Positions 18,080 to 27,818 are shown, counted from the stretch's first letter. The stretch is DNA of 64,000 nucleotides from Synechococcus sp. KORDI-49 (GCF_000737575.1 NZ_CP006270.1:2521814-2585813), one strand, 5' to 3'. Notes: generated by a model not told the origin, from the sequence alone. Numbers and translations are program-made.

Positions 18080-19669
18080 ATGACCAAGACGCGTCGGTTC
18101 GGTCCGGTCTTCAAAGGACTCTCCACTGTCACGCTTGCAGCGATGCTTGCCGTTGGCTGTTCGAGCAAGCCTGATGCCGGAACGCAGGCCATGAACAAGG
18201 GCAGTGGTGATGTGCCTGAGGGGTACACCACGGCCATTCCGGACGAGCTGATGACGCCGGATTCGGTGGAGACCAGTGCCGGCACGTTCAACTTCTTTGA
18301 CGGCATGCCCGATGCGGCCACCGCCGAGGCCAGTTTTGACAACCTCAAGTTCATCCGGGCTTATGAGACGTTCCTCACGATGATGCCTGCGGCCAGCATC
18401 GAGATGTTGCGGGCTGGACATGCCTCTCAGGGAGTGACGGATCACACCAAGGTCATGTTGATGGCCCCGCTGAATTCCAACCCCCTCTTTCTCACGGGGA
18501 ACACCGATACGGTGTACGGCTCCACCTTCTTCAATCTGGAAGAGACCGGACCGATGGTGATCGAGATTCCGGCAGGTCTTGGCCCTGGCACCATCAATGA
18601 TGCATTTTTCCGCTTTGTGGCCGATACCGGAGCTCCCGGGCCGGACAAGGGCAAAGGTGGCAAGTATCTGATCCTCGGTCCTGATGATAAGGAGCCTGAG
18701 AACACCGATGGCTATTTCGTTTTCCGCTCTCCCAGTTACTCCAACTGGTTGATTTTAAGAGCCTTCCTCGATGATGAGGGTAAGCCGGATCAGGCTGTTG
18801 CGAACTATAAGAAAGGCCTCAGGCTCTACCCACTTTCCATGAAAGACAACCCTCCTGAAATGACTTTTATTCAGGGAGGTGAGGGTGTATTTAACACGGT
18901 TCATGCGAATAATTTCCACTTCTTTGAAGAGCTGGATACGGTTATTCAGCGGGAGCCGATCAATCTGCTTGATCCTGAATTAAGAGGTCTGGCATCATCG
19001 ATTGGTCTGGCAAAAGGCAAGCCTTTTGCACCCAGCCCGCAGGAAAAAGAACTCCTGGAGGAGGCGGTGCAGGTGGGTGTGGCTTATGTGCGTGCTGATA
19101 TGGGCAAACCTCGCAACCCCGACGTTTATTTCTACGAAGGTAAGCAATGGTTTACACCGTTTGGTGGTGGAAGCCACGAATGGCTGATTGATGGTGGTAA
19201 AGGAGGTCGGAATCTCGATGCTCGCAATAACTTCTTCTGGGGTTACACCGTCAATACGCCGGCGATGGTGCTGAAGATGGTGGGCGTTGGCTCCCAGTAC
19301 GGGGTGGTGGCTACAGATTCCACTGGCGCCTATCTCGATGGCAGCAAGACCTACAAATTCACGGTTGAGGCCGATGTTCCGGCGAAGGATTTCTGGTCGA
19401 TGGTTGCTTATGACCCTCAGACCCGTTCTGAGCTGCAGACCGATCAGCTTCTTCCCAGCAAGAACAGCAAGCGCAATCAAGACATGGTTGTGAATGCTGA
19501 CGGAACCACTGATCTCTATTTCGGCCCCACAGCACCGAAAGGCATGGAAGCGAATTGGATTCAAACGGTTCCTGGAAAGGGCTGGTTCGCTGTCTTCCGT
19601 CTCTATGGCCCGCTTCAACCCTGGTTCGACAAAACCTGGCAGCTCAACGACATCGAGCAGGTCAAGTGA
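18080..19669 (+). CDS. DUF1254/DUF1214 lipoprotein, long form 1
   Basis: With ATG 18080 as start the protein has 529 residues; a TTG at 18053 is also in frame. The N-terminus has a textbook lipobox, LAVGC, with Cys27 as the lipidation site. DUF1254 has LFLTGNTDTVYGSTFF and GAPGPDKGKGGKYLILGP. DUF1214 has DFWSMVAYDPQTRSEL and GKGWFAVFRLYGPL. It is about 150 residues longer than the two upstream homologs and closest to the next gene. It is likely membrane-anchored. Confidence 0.87.
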   Translation: MTKTRRFGPVFKGLSTVTLAAMLAVGCSSKPDAGTQAMNKGSGDVPEGYTTAIPDELMTPDSVETSAGTFNFFDGMPDAATAEASFDNLKFIRAYETFLTMMPAASIEMLRAGHASQGVTDHTKVMLMAPLNSNPLFLTGNTDTVYGSTFFNLEETGPMVIEIPAGLGPGTINDAFFRFVADTGAPGPDKGKGGKYLILGPDDKEPENTDGYFVFRSPSYSNWLILRAFLDDEGKPDQAVANYKKGLRLYPLSMKDNPPEMTFIQGGEGVFNTVHANNFHFFEELDTVIQREPINLLDPELRGLASSIGLAKGKPFAPSPQEKELLEEAVQVGVAYVRADMGKPRNPDVYFYEGKQWFTPFGGGSHEWLIDGGKGGRNLDARNNFFWGYTVNTPAMVLKMVGVGSQYGVVATDSTGAYLDGSKTYKFTVEADVPAKDFWSMVAYDPQTRSELQTDQLLPSKNSKRNQDMVVNADGTTDLYFGPTAPKGMEANWIQTVPGKGWFAVFRLYGPLQPWFDKTWQLNDIEQVK

Positions 19670-19710
19670 GCCCTGTCATGCCTGAAACCTCTCCCACCTT
19701 TCGCTCTCCC

Positions 19711-21264
19711 ATGAAACGCTTCACCCGCCTTCAGCTTGTTCTCGCTTCCGCTCTGCTCGTAGTCGGAAGTGGAGTTGTTCTCAAAGCCGACAACCACATC
19801 CCCAAGGGGTACAACACGCCAATCCCTGTTGATGTGTTGACGCCCGATTCGGTTCAAACCCGAATCGGCACGTTCAATTATTTCGATGGTTTCCCCGATG
19901 ACGAAACCATGCTCAAGGCCCGCCGTCAGGTGGATCTCGGCCGTGGCGTTCAGACATTCCTGAACTTCATGCCGGCTGCCTCGCTGGAGATGCTGTACGT
20001 GGGCCATCGCGATGGTTACGGCATGAAGCCGAACCAGGACATCGGCATCTTTGACGATCTGATGAGCTCCAAGTCGCTCTGGCTTACCGGCAACACGGAC
20101 ACCGTGTATGCCTCGGCATTCATGGATCTCAGCGATGGGCCCATGGTGGTGGAAGTTCCTGCCGGTACAGGGCCTGGAACAGTGAATGATGCCTTCTTCC
20201 GCTTTGTGGTGGACATGGGTGGTCCTGGACCGGACAAAGGCAAAGGTGGCAAATATCTGATTCTTGGCCCCGGTCAGGAGGCTCCTGCGAGCACGGAAGG
20301 CTATTTCGTGGCCAAGACCCCGAGCAAGATCAACTGGCTGATCCTTCGCGGTTTCCTGGATCAGGAAGGCAAAACAGATACGGCCAAGAACGCGTTCAAA
20401 AACAGCCTCAAGGTTTATCCCTACGCCAAGAAGGACAACCCTCCGGCCAATACCTTCAAAAACCTCACTGACTGGTCGGTGAACACGATTCACGCCAACA
20501 ACTTCAAGTTCTATGAGGAACTGGATGAAGTGATTCAACGGGAGCCCACTGAGATGTTCTCCCCGGAATTGCTCGGCATGGCATCCGCGATTGGGATTCA
20601 AAAGGGCAAGCCTTTCCAACCCTCTGAGGAGCAGAAGAAACTTCTCACCGAAGCGGTGCAGATCGGCAATGCTGCTGCCCGATCGATTCTGTTTGCACCA
20701 GTGGATCCCCGTTACTACCTCTATCCCGAAAAAGCGGGTTATTGGCAAACCGGATTCCCTGGCGGTAGCCACGAATGGCTCGTGAATGGTGGCAATGGTG
20801 GCCGTGACATGGACGGCCGCACCCTGTTCTTCTATCTGGCCACGGTGAACACGCCGGCGATGGCTTTGGAGCTCCCTGGAGTGGGCTCCCAGTACGCCTT
20901 CTCCTCCCGGGATGGCGACGGTGAGTATCTGGATGGCTCCAAAACCTACAAACTCACCATTCCTGCCAATGCACCAGCGAAGGATTTCTTCTCCTTTGTT
21001 GTGTACGACCCACAGACGCGTTCCATGCTTCAGAGCGAGGAGATGCCTTACCCGAGCAAGAACAACAAGCGCAACAAGGACATGGTGAAGAATGCTGATG
21101 GCAGCATTGATCTTTACTTTGGCCCCGAAGCACCAGCTGGTCAGGAGCAGAACTGGATCAAGACCGTGTCCGGCAAAGGCTGGTTCGGCATCTTCCGCCT
21201 GTATGGGCCTTTGGATCCCTGGTTCAAGCGCACCTGGAAGCTCGGATCGATCGAAAAGGTCTGA
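19711..21264 (+). CDS. DUF1254/DUF1214 protein, long form 2
   Basis: With ATG 19711 as start (MKRFTRLQLVLASALLVVGS) the protein has 517 residues; an in-frame ATG at 19678 would add 11. It has a signal peptide but, unlike its neighbour, no lipobox cysteine. Shared signatures with long form 1 include LWLTGNTDTVYASAF, GPGPDKGKGGKYLILGPG, GGSHEWLVNGGNGGRDMDGR and GKGWFGIFRLYGPL. It starts 41 bases after the preceding stop, so the two are probably co-transcribed. Confidence 0.87.
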   Translation: MKRFTRLQLVLASALLVVGSGVVLKADNHIPKGYNTPIPVDVLTPDSVQTRIGTFNYFDGFPDDETMLKARRQVDLGRGVQTFLNFMPAASLEMLYVGHRDGYGMKPNQDIGIFDDLMSSKSLWLTGNTDTVYASAFMDLSDGPMVVEVPAGTGPGTVNDAFFRFVVDMGGPGPDKGKGGKYLILGPGQEAPASTEGYFVAKTPSKINWLILRGFLDQEGKTDTAKNAFKNSLKVYPYAKKDNPPANTFKNLTDWSVNTIHANNFKFYEELDEVIQREPTEMFSPELLGMASAIGIQKGKPFQPSEEQKKLLTEAVQIGNAAARSILFAPVDPRYYLYPEKAGYWQTGFPGGSHEWLVNGGNGGRDMDGRTLFFYLATVNTPAMALELPGVGSQYAFSSRDGDGEYLDGSKTYKLTIPANAPAKDFFSFVVYDPQTRSMLQSEEMPYPSKNNKRNKDMVKNADGSIDLYFGPEAPAGQEQNWIKTVSGKGWFGIFRLYGPLDPWFKRTWKLGSIEKV

Positions 21265-21279
21265 TCAATCCGTGTAACC

Positions 21280-21307
21280 CATCCGGGTGGCTGATGTTGC
21301 CCGGATG
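21280..21307 (+). terminator. Stem-loop after the last DUF1254 gene
   Basis: Arms CATCCGGG (21280-21287) and CCCGGATG (21300-21307) with a 12-base loop lie between the stop at 21264 and the amine oxidase start at 21351. There is no long T-run, so it may be a weak terminator or an attenuating hairpin. Confidence 0.45.
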
Positions 21308-21350
21308 ACGTCTTCTGTTCACTCCAGACGTACCATTTTTCTCTCTAATC

Positions 21351-22658
21351 GTGGCATTCAATCGCTCTGTTGATGTTGTTGTGATCGGCGGTGGTTTCGC
21401 CGGGATCACGGCTGCTCGGGATCTTCAAAAGCGCGGACTCACCACCCTTGTTCTGGAAGCTCGCGATCGCCTCGGCGGTCGGACCTGGCACAAGGAGGTG
21501 AATGGTTTTGCGGTGGAACTCGGTGGAACCTGGATTCATTGGACCCAGCCATTCGTCTGGGCGGAAAAAGAACGCTATGGCCTTGAAATTCAGGAAACCC
21601 CCGGCTGTGCTGCAGAGCGGATTGCGATCAAGACCGGCGATCAGGTGCATGACCTGCGTGAAGACCAGCTGGCTGAATTTGTTGATGGATTTCATCAGTT
21701 TTTTGCAGCATCCAAGGCGGTGTGGGAGCTCCCTTACGACTCCCGTCACACGCGTGAGGCGATTGTCGAATGTGATGCTCAGACGGTGGCTGATCGGATG
21801 AATGCTCTGGAGCTCACTCCCCTGCAGCGGACTGCTGTCGGGGGCATGCTCGAGATTCTTTCGATGAATCAACCTGAGAATGCTTCCTATGTGGAGATGA
21901 TGCGTTGCTGGTCGCTGACTGGCTGGAATTACGAACTGTTCAACGACACTGCTGCCCGTTACAAGTTCACGAACGGGACTGGCGCTCTCGTTTCTGCGAT
22001 TGCAGAAGATGGTGCTTTTGAAGTGGCGCTGAACACGTCTGTGTCCTCTGTTCAGCACTCAGCGACCGGTGTGTCCGTGACAACCGTGAACGGTGAGGTT
22101 GTGACTGCCAAGCGTGCTGTCGTGACTGTGCCGCTCAATGTGTTGAACAGTGTTTCGTTTGATCCGCCGCTCTCGACGGTGAAGCAAGAGGCTTCGCAGC
22201 TGAAGCATGTCGGGGGCGGATACAAGGTGTTTTTCGAGGTGGAGGGTGACCCCGGAGCGGTGATGACCCTGTCCCGATCCACCGATTCACCCCTGATCGG
22301 CAGCTTCACCTACAAGCGCGGCGAGCAGCATTCGGTGTTGGCCGGATTCAGTCTCGAGCCCGGTGCCCTGGAGAAGCCGCTCTCTGAGTGGCAGACCGTT
22401 CTCGAGGAATTCATGCCTGGGGTCCGTCTGTTGTCCACGTTTGGTCACGACTGGGGTGATGACGCCCTTTCCAATGGCAGCTGGTGCACCTACCGACCCG
22501 GTTGCTTCGGACGCTTCGCCGATGAGCTTCCGCGTCACGAAGGTCATCTGTACTTCGCCTCCGGTGACACCACCGAGGGGTGGCGGGGCTTCATTGAAGG
22601 TGCGATCAGCAGTGGATCGAAGGCCGCTGTGGCTGTTGCTCACAGTTTGGCCTCCTGA
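21351..22658 (+). CDS. FAD-dependent amine oxidase family protein
   Basis: A 435-residue protein with a GTG start. The N-terminal dinucleotide fold VVVIGGGFAGITAARDL is followed by LVLEARDRLGGRTW, the hallmark of flavin monoamine oxidases. ELGGTWIHWTQPF and a C-terminal FASGDTTEGWRGFIEGAI complete the FAD-binding signature. No signal peptide is seen, so it is probably cytoplasmic, unlike most products of this island. The natural amine is unknown; related folds also include phytoene desaturase-like enzymes. Confidence 0.88.
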   Translation: MAFNRSVDVVVIGGGFAGITAARDLQKRGLTTLVLEARDRLGGRTWHKEVNGFAVELGGTWIHWTQPFVWAEKERYGLEIQETPGCAAERIAIKTGDQVHDLREDQLAEFVDGFHQFFAASKAVWELPYDSRHTREAIVECDAQTVADRMNALELTPLQRTAVGGMLEILSMNQPENASYVEMMRCWSLTGWNYELFNDTAARYKFTNGTGALVSAIAEDGAFEVALNTSVSSVQHSATGVSVTTVNGEVVTAKRAVVTVPLNVLNSVSFDPPLSTVKQEASQLKHVGGGYKVFFEVEGDPGAVMTLSRSTDSPLIGSFTYKRGEQHSVLAGFSLEPGALEKPLSEWQTVLEEFMPGVRLLSTFGHDWGDDALSNGSWCTYRPGCFGRFADELPRHEGHLYFASGDTTEGWRGFIEGAISSGSKAAVAVAHSLAS

Positions 22659-22663
22659 TCGGA

Positions 22664-23632
22664 TCACTCGAACAGGATGCGAAGTCCGACGTTCAGGCCG
22701 TGCTGTTTGGCGTCGTATCCGTTGTCGCTGCCATCAGCGAGGTAATTGAGCCCGAAATATTTGTAGGAGAGAGATAACTGAGTTGAATTCCCGATTGTGT
22801 AGGCGATACCGGCCTGGGCGATTCCGCTGAGGTCCTCTCGTCCGGAGAGACCGAATCCAGCCGCGTCCAGGTAGAGGAAGGCCTGCCAGTCGTCACTCAA
22901 CGTGTAGTTGGCATGCATGCCGATCAACGGCTGCACCCAGGTGTGCGACCAGGCTGAATCGAAGCTCTGCGTCTTGGACCGCTCGGACTCCAGAATCGGC
23001 CCCTCATAGCTGGATGCGAGTTTCACATCCACATCACCACTGATGGTGCCTCCCACAATCCGCGCACCGGCGAAACCGACAAATGTCGCCTCACCAGGTT
23101 CCATGCGGGGCCGTTGCACAGCTCCGGCTCTGTAGCGGAGAGCCACGTCGACCATCGCCTGCTCCAGTTGAAAGTCGCCATCGAGATCCCCGCGAAGGGT
23201 GAGCCGTCGGTTCACCTCATCTCCGGTGAGACGACGGTTGCGGGAGCGATCCAGGGACGTCCACGATGAGCCACCGAAATCACCCGCAAACCGGCTGTAA
23301 TTCAGAGCCGTCTGCAGTCCCCAGCGTCCTTTCTCGAGTCCCGCTCGAACGGTCATCAGGCCCGTCAGATGATCGAGAACATCGCGAAGGTCCCAGGAGA
23401 GGGTGTCGCTGTTTCCATTCAGGGTCACATCGGTGTCTGCCGACAGCGGTGCGAAGCCGTAAAGATCCAGGTTGAGTCGCCAATTGTTGTCTTCTTCCGC
23501 ATCCGTCGTGTCTGTCGGAACTGCATCTTGCTGAGCAACACGCAGAGGTGGAGCAGGGGCTGCGAAACTTGCCGGACTGGCAAAACTCGCCAGTCCGATG
23601 ATGATTGGAGCGATGAAATGATGTCGAATCAT
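22664..23632 (-). CDS. Outer-membrane beta-barrel protein (paralog B)
   Basis: With ATG 23632 as start (MIRHHFIAPIIIGLASFASP) the protein has 322 residues with a signal peptide ending near SFAAPAPP. It is a paralog of the barrel at 13106-14131: both have a W-x-LDLYGF-type first strand, an AGAVQRPRMEPGEATFVGF-like segment, and WQAFLYLDAAGFGLSG. It begins 41 bases after the NHL lipoprotein stop on the same strand, indicating a shared transcript. It lies 5 bases from the amine oxidase stop, convergently. Confidence 0.72.
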   Translation of the reverse strand: MIRHHFIAPIIIGLASFASPASFAAPAPPLRVAQQDAVPTDTTDAEEDNNWRLNLDLYGFAPLSADTDVTLNGNSDTLSWDLRDVLDHLTGLMTVRAGLEKGRWGLQTALNYSRFAGDFGGSSWTSLDRSRNRRLTGDEVNRRLTLRGDLDGDFQLEQAMVDVALRYRAGAVQRPRMEPGEATFVGFAGARIVGGTISGDVDVKLASSYEGPILESERSKTQSFDSAWSHTWVQPLIGMHANYTLSDDWQAFLYLDAAGFGLSGREDLSGIAQAGIAYTIGNSTQLSLSYKYFGLNYLADGSDNGYDAKQHGLNVGLRILFE

Positions 23633-23673
23633 TTGATCAACAGCGGTGGCTTCTGGTTGATGTTGAGACAGCC

Positions 23674-25695
23674 TCAACTTTGCTTGCGCACAGGACCCAT
23701 CAGCGGGTTTTGAACTGGTCCGGCAACGCCATAGGTCACAACAAATCCCTGTCCCCCTCCAAATGTGGAGGTGCGGCCCCTGTAGGTTGGGTTGATGACG
23801 ACTTCACCATCAAACCAGTTGTTGGCGCTCCAGAGGTTTCCAGCATCATCAACGATCACATCGGTTGTCATTTGAATGACGCCGCTTTGGTAGTTGTGAA
23901 TCACATCCCCAGTGGTTTTTCCGGCGGGGCAATTGGCGGGATTGACGCCGCAGATGTGAGTCAAGCTTTGGCCATAGAGATTGCCGACCCAGACGTTGTC
24001 ATTGCCGTCGATTGACACACCCCAGGGGATATAAGCGGTGCCTTTGGCGATGTCTGGCTTGACGACTTCCATGTCGGGTGAGATCAAGCCAACCATGCCA
24101 GTCTGTGTGATGGTGGGGTTGGTCAAAAGGTATTCAGCACCGGCTTCAAACTCCTCCATGATGGTTTTGGGTTGTGGCGCATTGGCGGGGATGTTGGGCG
24201 GCATTTTCGCGCCTGGAGGTAGTGCTCCCTGAGGGGAATTGGATTGCTGGGCAATCCATATGTGCCCTGTTGAGTCAACAGCGATTCCACGTCCCCCAAG
24301 GTTCACTTCAATCGTTTTGGCTTGATCAGGAGCATCTCCTGGAAATACGGTGAGTTTGTTGTTGTAACTGCTGCTCACCCACACTCTGTTCTGCGCGTCA
24401 ACAGCGACACCGAAGGGAGCTTGAAGTCCATCAATGGTGTGGCGCTTCCCCTTGGTGTAATCACCACCGGGGAAATGAATCATGTGGTTGGCCGTGTTAT
24501 CAGCAATCCACACATCTCCATTGGCGGCTGTGGCGACGCCCTGAAGCTGACCAACTTCCCCATCAATCGTGGCTGGCCCCAGGGCTTTGCCGTCTTTGAG
24601 GTCGAACACCCCGACCATGTTGTTGAACGCACCAACCCAGGCATATTTTTCTGAGACGCCGGTCCCCCAGCCCACACCATTAATCCCTTGGCCGTTGTAA
24701 CCGCTAATCGCTGGTGAGAGCGGTGTGCCACCTGGGCCAAAGTGGGTGACGCCTCCGCCGATGTTGTTGACCACGCCGGATTGAGAGCCCGGCATCCAGT
24801 TGGTTCCACTCCACATGCTTCCTTTTCCGTCAAACATCAATTTCCCGAGTCCCAAAGCACCGCCACCGTTGAAAACCAGGGACAGTGAAAAGCTTTTGGG
24901 TTCGAACAGCAGGTAGGGCAGGGTTGCCGTGGAGCGCAGCTCGGTGGTCTTGTCGATCGGATAGCTCTGGTCGAAGAGCTTGTAGAGCTGACTGACGTTC
25001 TTCCAGGGCTGACGCGCAATGGAGGTGAGCGCTGAGAGGGTGTTCTCGCTGCCCGTCAGGCTGAGCAGTTCATCGCAGGCTTGCGTGTTCTCGGCCCCTG
25101 CACAGAGGCCCAGCAGGTTGGAGAGCACGTTCATGCGAACCGTGGTCTCGGAATTGAGCAGGTTCGAACTGCGCAGCAGCGTCTCTCCGTAGCTGCCGTT
25201 GCTGGGATTCACCAGATTGCGAACCTGGCCGGAACCGATCGCCAGAGCACTGGCACTGCCTGTGAGCGCGTCGCCTTCAAGCAGCTGGGCATTGGGCCAG
25301 ATCGATCCCACCGTGGTCAGCTCGTTCACCACGACCGATTCCGCCACCTCGTCGTCCAGCACACTGAGCATCGACAGCCGTTTCGCGTCCTCACCGTTCA
25401 CACGGCCGCCTGTCGCCACCAGGTAATGGACGGCGCCTTCCTCCGGGCTTATGGAGATCGAGAAGGCACCGTCCTTGCCAGAACTGAGCGTCTTCAGTTG
25501 CTTCGGGTCCTTGCCCCCACTGGCCTGCCAGAGGGTGATGGCGGCACCGTCCACCGGCTTGCCCATCAGCGAGACGCTGCCTTTGAGGCTCGAGGAGTGA
25601 TCACCCGTTGCGTTGCCAACTCCAGTGCAGGCGGCCACCCCAAGAGAGAGCACCGACAGCAACAGCGATTCAATGACCAGGCGTGAGCGGTTCAT
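23674..25695 (-). CDS. NHL-repeat (Vgb lyase-like) lipoprotein
   Basis: With ATG 25695 as start the protein has 673 residues. A lipobox GVAAC follows the hydrophobic signal. Residues of about 40-95 resemble a carboxypeptidase-regulatory-like beta domain (LKGSVSLMGKPVDGAAITLW). The C-terminal half contains repeated blades such as GVAVDAQNRVWVSSSYNNKL, GIAVDSTGHIWIAQQSN and GVSIDGNDNVWVGNLYG, typical of NHL or virginiamycin B lyase-type propellers. It is probably a membrane-tethered binding protein. The lyase active site cannot be verified. Confidence 0.75.
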   Translation of the reverse strand: MNRSRLVIESLLLSVLSLGVAACTGVGNATGDHSSSLKGSVSLMGKPVDGAAITLWQASGGKDPKQLKTLSSGKDGAFSISISPEEGAVHYLVATGGRVNGEDAKRLSMLSVLDDEVAESVVVNELTTVGSIWPNAQLLEGDALTGSASALAIGSGQVRNLVNPSNGSYGETLLRSSNLLNSETTVRMNVLSNLLGLCAGAENTQACDELLSLTGSENTLSALTSIARQPWKNVSQLYKLFDQSYPIDKTTELRSTATLPYLLFEPKSFSLSLVFNGGGALGLGKLMFDGKGSMWSGTNWMPGSQSGVVNNIGGGVTHFGPGGTPLSPAISGYNGQGINGVGWGTGVSEKYAWVGAFNNMVGVFDLKDGKALGPATIDGEVGQLQGVATAANGDVWIADNTANHMIHFPGGDYTKGKRHTIDGLQAPFGVAVDAQNRVWVSSSYNNKLTVFPGDAPDQAKTIEVNLGGRGIAVDSTGHIWIAQQSNSPQGALPPGAKMPPNIPANAPQPKTIMEEFEAGAEYLLTNPTITQTGMVGLISPDMEVVKPDIAKGTAYIPWGVSIDGNDNVWVGNLYGQSLTHICGVNPANCPAGKTTGDVIHNYQSGVIQMTTDVIVDDAGNLWSANNWFDGEVVINPTYRGRTSTFGGGQGFVVTYGVAGPVQNPLMGPVRKQS

Positions 25696-25822
25696 CGGAG
25701 CCAAAAACCTGTCGGCGTCCTAGCTGTGCCTGGTCCCTCAGGCAGGGTGTTTGCTCCGATCCCGTACGCACCGGCTCCGGAGGGTTCTCATAAGCTGATC
25801 AGGTTGTCTGCCGTCGCGATCG

Positions 25823-26731
25823 GTGCCCCGCATCGGACTGATCGTCAACGATGGGAAGGCCCTAGCGGTCGATACCGCTGACACGATTCAGAGCAGGCTT
25901 GAACACGCGGGGCACAGCGTCGTGCGGGCCAGCAGCTCCGGTGGGATGGTCGGATTCGCCAATCCTGACCAGCACTTGCGTCTGCTCGGTTACAGCGCCT
26001 GTGTCCCGGACGGGTTCGACAACACCATGGCCCTCGCCATCGTGCTGGGGGGGGATGGCACGGTGTTGTCGGCGGCGCGCCAGACCGCACCGGTGGGGGT
26101 GCCGATCCTCACCATCAACACCGGTCATCTCGGTTTTCTGGCAGAGGCCTATCTCGGGGATCTGGATCGCGCTCTGGAGGTGGTGCTGACCCAGCAATGG
26201 ACGATCGAGGAACGCAGCAATCTGGTGGTGAGCGTGATGCGGGGTGATCAGCGGCGCTGGGAGGCGTTGTCGCTCAACGAGATGGCGCTGCATCGGGAAC
26301 CGCTCACCAGCATGTGTCACTTCGAGATCGCCATCGGGCGTCATGCCCCGGTGGACATTGCTGCCGATGGGGTGATCCTGTCGACGCCCACCGGATCAAC
26401 GGCCTATGCCCTCAGTGCTGGCGGCCCGGTGATCTCTCCGGACTGCCCGGTGCTGCAGCTCACGCCGATCGCCCCCCATTCGCTGGCGTCGCGGGCTCTT
26501 GTGTTCAGTGACCGGGAGCCAGTGACTGTGTTCCCGGCCACACCGGAACGTCTGATGATGGTGGTGGACGGCAGTGCCGGTTGCTATGTCTGGCCGGAGG
26601 ATCGCGTGCTGATCCGTCGCAGTGATCATCCGGTGCGTTTCGTTCGGCTCGTGGACCATGAATTTTTCCAGGTGCTGCGCAACAAACTCGGCTGGGGGTT
26701 GCCCCACATCGCCAAGCCTGACAAGGCATGA
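25823..26731 (+). CDS. nadK: NAD kinase
   Basis: A 302-residue protein with a GTG start ([20 protein letters not shown]). The ATP/NAD-kinase signature GGDGT is at residues 76-80 within [16 protein letters not shown], and [20 protein letters not shown] is the NAD-binding segment. It phosphorylates NAD to NADP. The last four bases overlap the start of the response regulator gene. It marks the return to core-type genes after the island. Confidence 0.95.
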   Translation: MPRIGLIVNDGKALAVDTADTIQSRLEHAGHSVVRASSSGGMVGFANPDQHLRLLGYSACVPDGFDNTMALAIVLGGDGTVLSAARQTAPVGVPILTINTGHLGFLAEAYLGDLDRALEVVLTQQWTIEERSNLVVSVMRGDQRRWEALSLNEMALHREPLTSMCHFEIAIGRHAPVDIAADGVILSTPTGSTAYALSAGGPVISPDCPVLQLTPIAPHSLASRALVFSDREPVTVFPATPERLMMVVDGSAGCYVWPEDRVLIRRSDHPVRFVRLVDHEFFQVLRNKLGWGLPHIAKPDKA

Positions 26732-27408
26732 GCGCTGATCCATTGCTGCTGCTGGCAGGACCGGCGGCGGTGGCCCTGGCCCCGCGGCTCACGGCATCCG
26801 GTTACACGACGGTGGACTGGCTGAGTGCCGGGGTGGCCTCCAGTCGCGCCCAGGCAGGACAGGAGCCTGTGGCTGCAGTGCTGGCGGCCGATCAGCGACC
26901 GCTGATCTCCGATCTGCGATTGCGCTTCGGGGGCATGCCGATCCTGCTGGACCTGGAGCAGGACAGTGTCGAGGCTCGTGCTGCCTGCCTCTGTTCCGGG
27001 GCGGACGACTTCTGGCTGTCCAGTGTCGGTCCCAGCGACCTGCTGCTGCGGCTGCGTCTGCATCGCACAATCCAGTCCCGTGACGAGCAGCGACCGTCGT
27101 TGCTGCAGGTGGGCGATCTCAGTGTCGACATCAGCCTGAGGCAGGTGCGGCGCGGTGGGCGACCGGTGGCGCTGACCGCCAGGGAGTACGCGTTGCTGCT
27201 GGCACTGTTGAAGCATCCCGGTCGCGCCTTCAGTCGCGAGGAACTCCTGGAGCAGGTCTGGCAGGACGAGCGGGCCGGCAGCAGCAACGTCGTTGAGGTG
27301 TACATCCGCTACCTGCGACAGAAACTGGAGGAAAAGGGAGAGCCCAGGCTGGTGCACACCGTGCGCGGCCGTGGGTACCGTGTTGGCCCTTCCGCCGACG
27401 GTGCCTGA
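26728..27408 (+). CDS. OmpR-type response regulator with degenerate receiver
   Basis: A 226-residue protein. The C-terminal winged helix (about 125-220) is intact: [34 protein letters not shown] and [12 protein letters not shown]. The N-terminal receiver has lost its usual residues. There is no acidic pair near [10 protein letters not shown], an alanine seems to replace the phosphoacceptor aspartate in [12 protein letters not shown], and the usual lysine is missing from [11 protein letters not shown]. It therefore probably acts without canonical phosphorylation. It overlaps nadK by 4 bases and precedes a DUF192 gene. Confidence 0.85.
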   Translation: MSADPLLLLAGPAAVALAPRLTASGYTTVDWLSAGVASSRAQAGQEPVAAVLAADQRPLISDLRLRFGGMPILLDLEQDSVEARAACLCSGADDFWLSSVGPSDLLLRLRLHRTIQSRDEQRPSLLQVGDLSVDISLRQVRRGGRPVALTAREYALLLALLKHPGRAFSREELLEQVWQDERAGSSNVVEVYIRYLRQKLEEKGEPRLVHTVRGRGYRVGPSADGA

Positions 27409-27413
27409 ACCGC

Positions 27414-27818
27414 GTGGATCATCCGTCCCCGCCGCAGCAGTTACCGATCGCAGCCCGATGGTGCCTGGCGTCGCAGCGCTGCATCGATCTGGAGGTGGCA
27501 CGCACTCCCGAACAGCAGCGCATCGGCCTGATGCAGCGGTCCCGGCTGCCGGCCCTGCGGGGGATGTGGTTTCCCTTTGACCAGCCCAGGCCTCTCAGTT
27601 TCTGGATGTTCAACACCATCGCCCCCCTTGACATGCTGTTTCTGCGGGGCGGCACAGTGATCGCCATCGCCAAGGACGTACCGGTCTGTCCGGCGTTGCC
27701 CTGCCCCAGCTACGGGCCGGATCAGCCGTCGGATGGGGTGGTGGAACTGGCGGCGGGAGAAGCCGACCGACTCGGCATCAAGCCCGGCGATCCGGCGCAG
27801 ATTGAGACGATAAAGTAA
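27414..27818 (+). CDS. DUF192 family protein
   Basis: A 134-residue protein with a GTG start 5 bases after the response regulator stop. It contains the DUF192 signatures RTPEQQRIGLMQRSRLP, GMWFPFDQPRPLSFWM and NTIAPLDMLFLRGG, then VVELAAGEADRLGIKPGD. The family is small and widespread, with no confirmed activity. No clear signal peptide is visible. It is convergent with cobL. Confidence 0.85.
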   Translation: MDHPSPPQQLPIAARWCLASQRCIDLEVARTPEQQRIGLMQRSRLPALRGMWFPFDQPRPLSFWMFNTIAPLDMLFLRGGTVIAIAKDVPVCPALPCPSYGPDQPSDGVVELAAGEADRLGIKPGDPAQIETIK

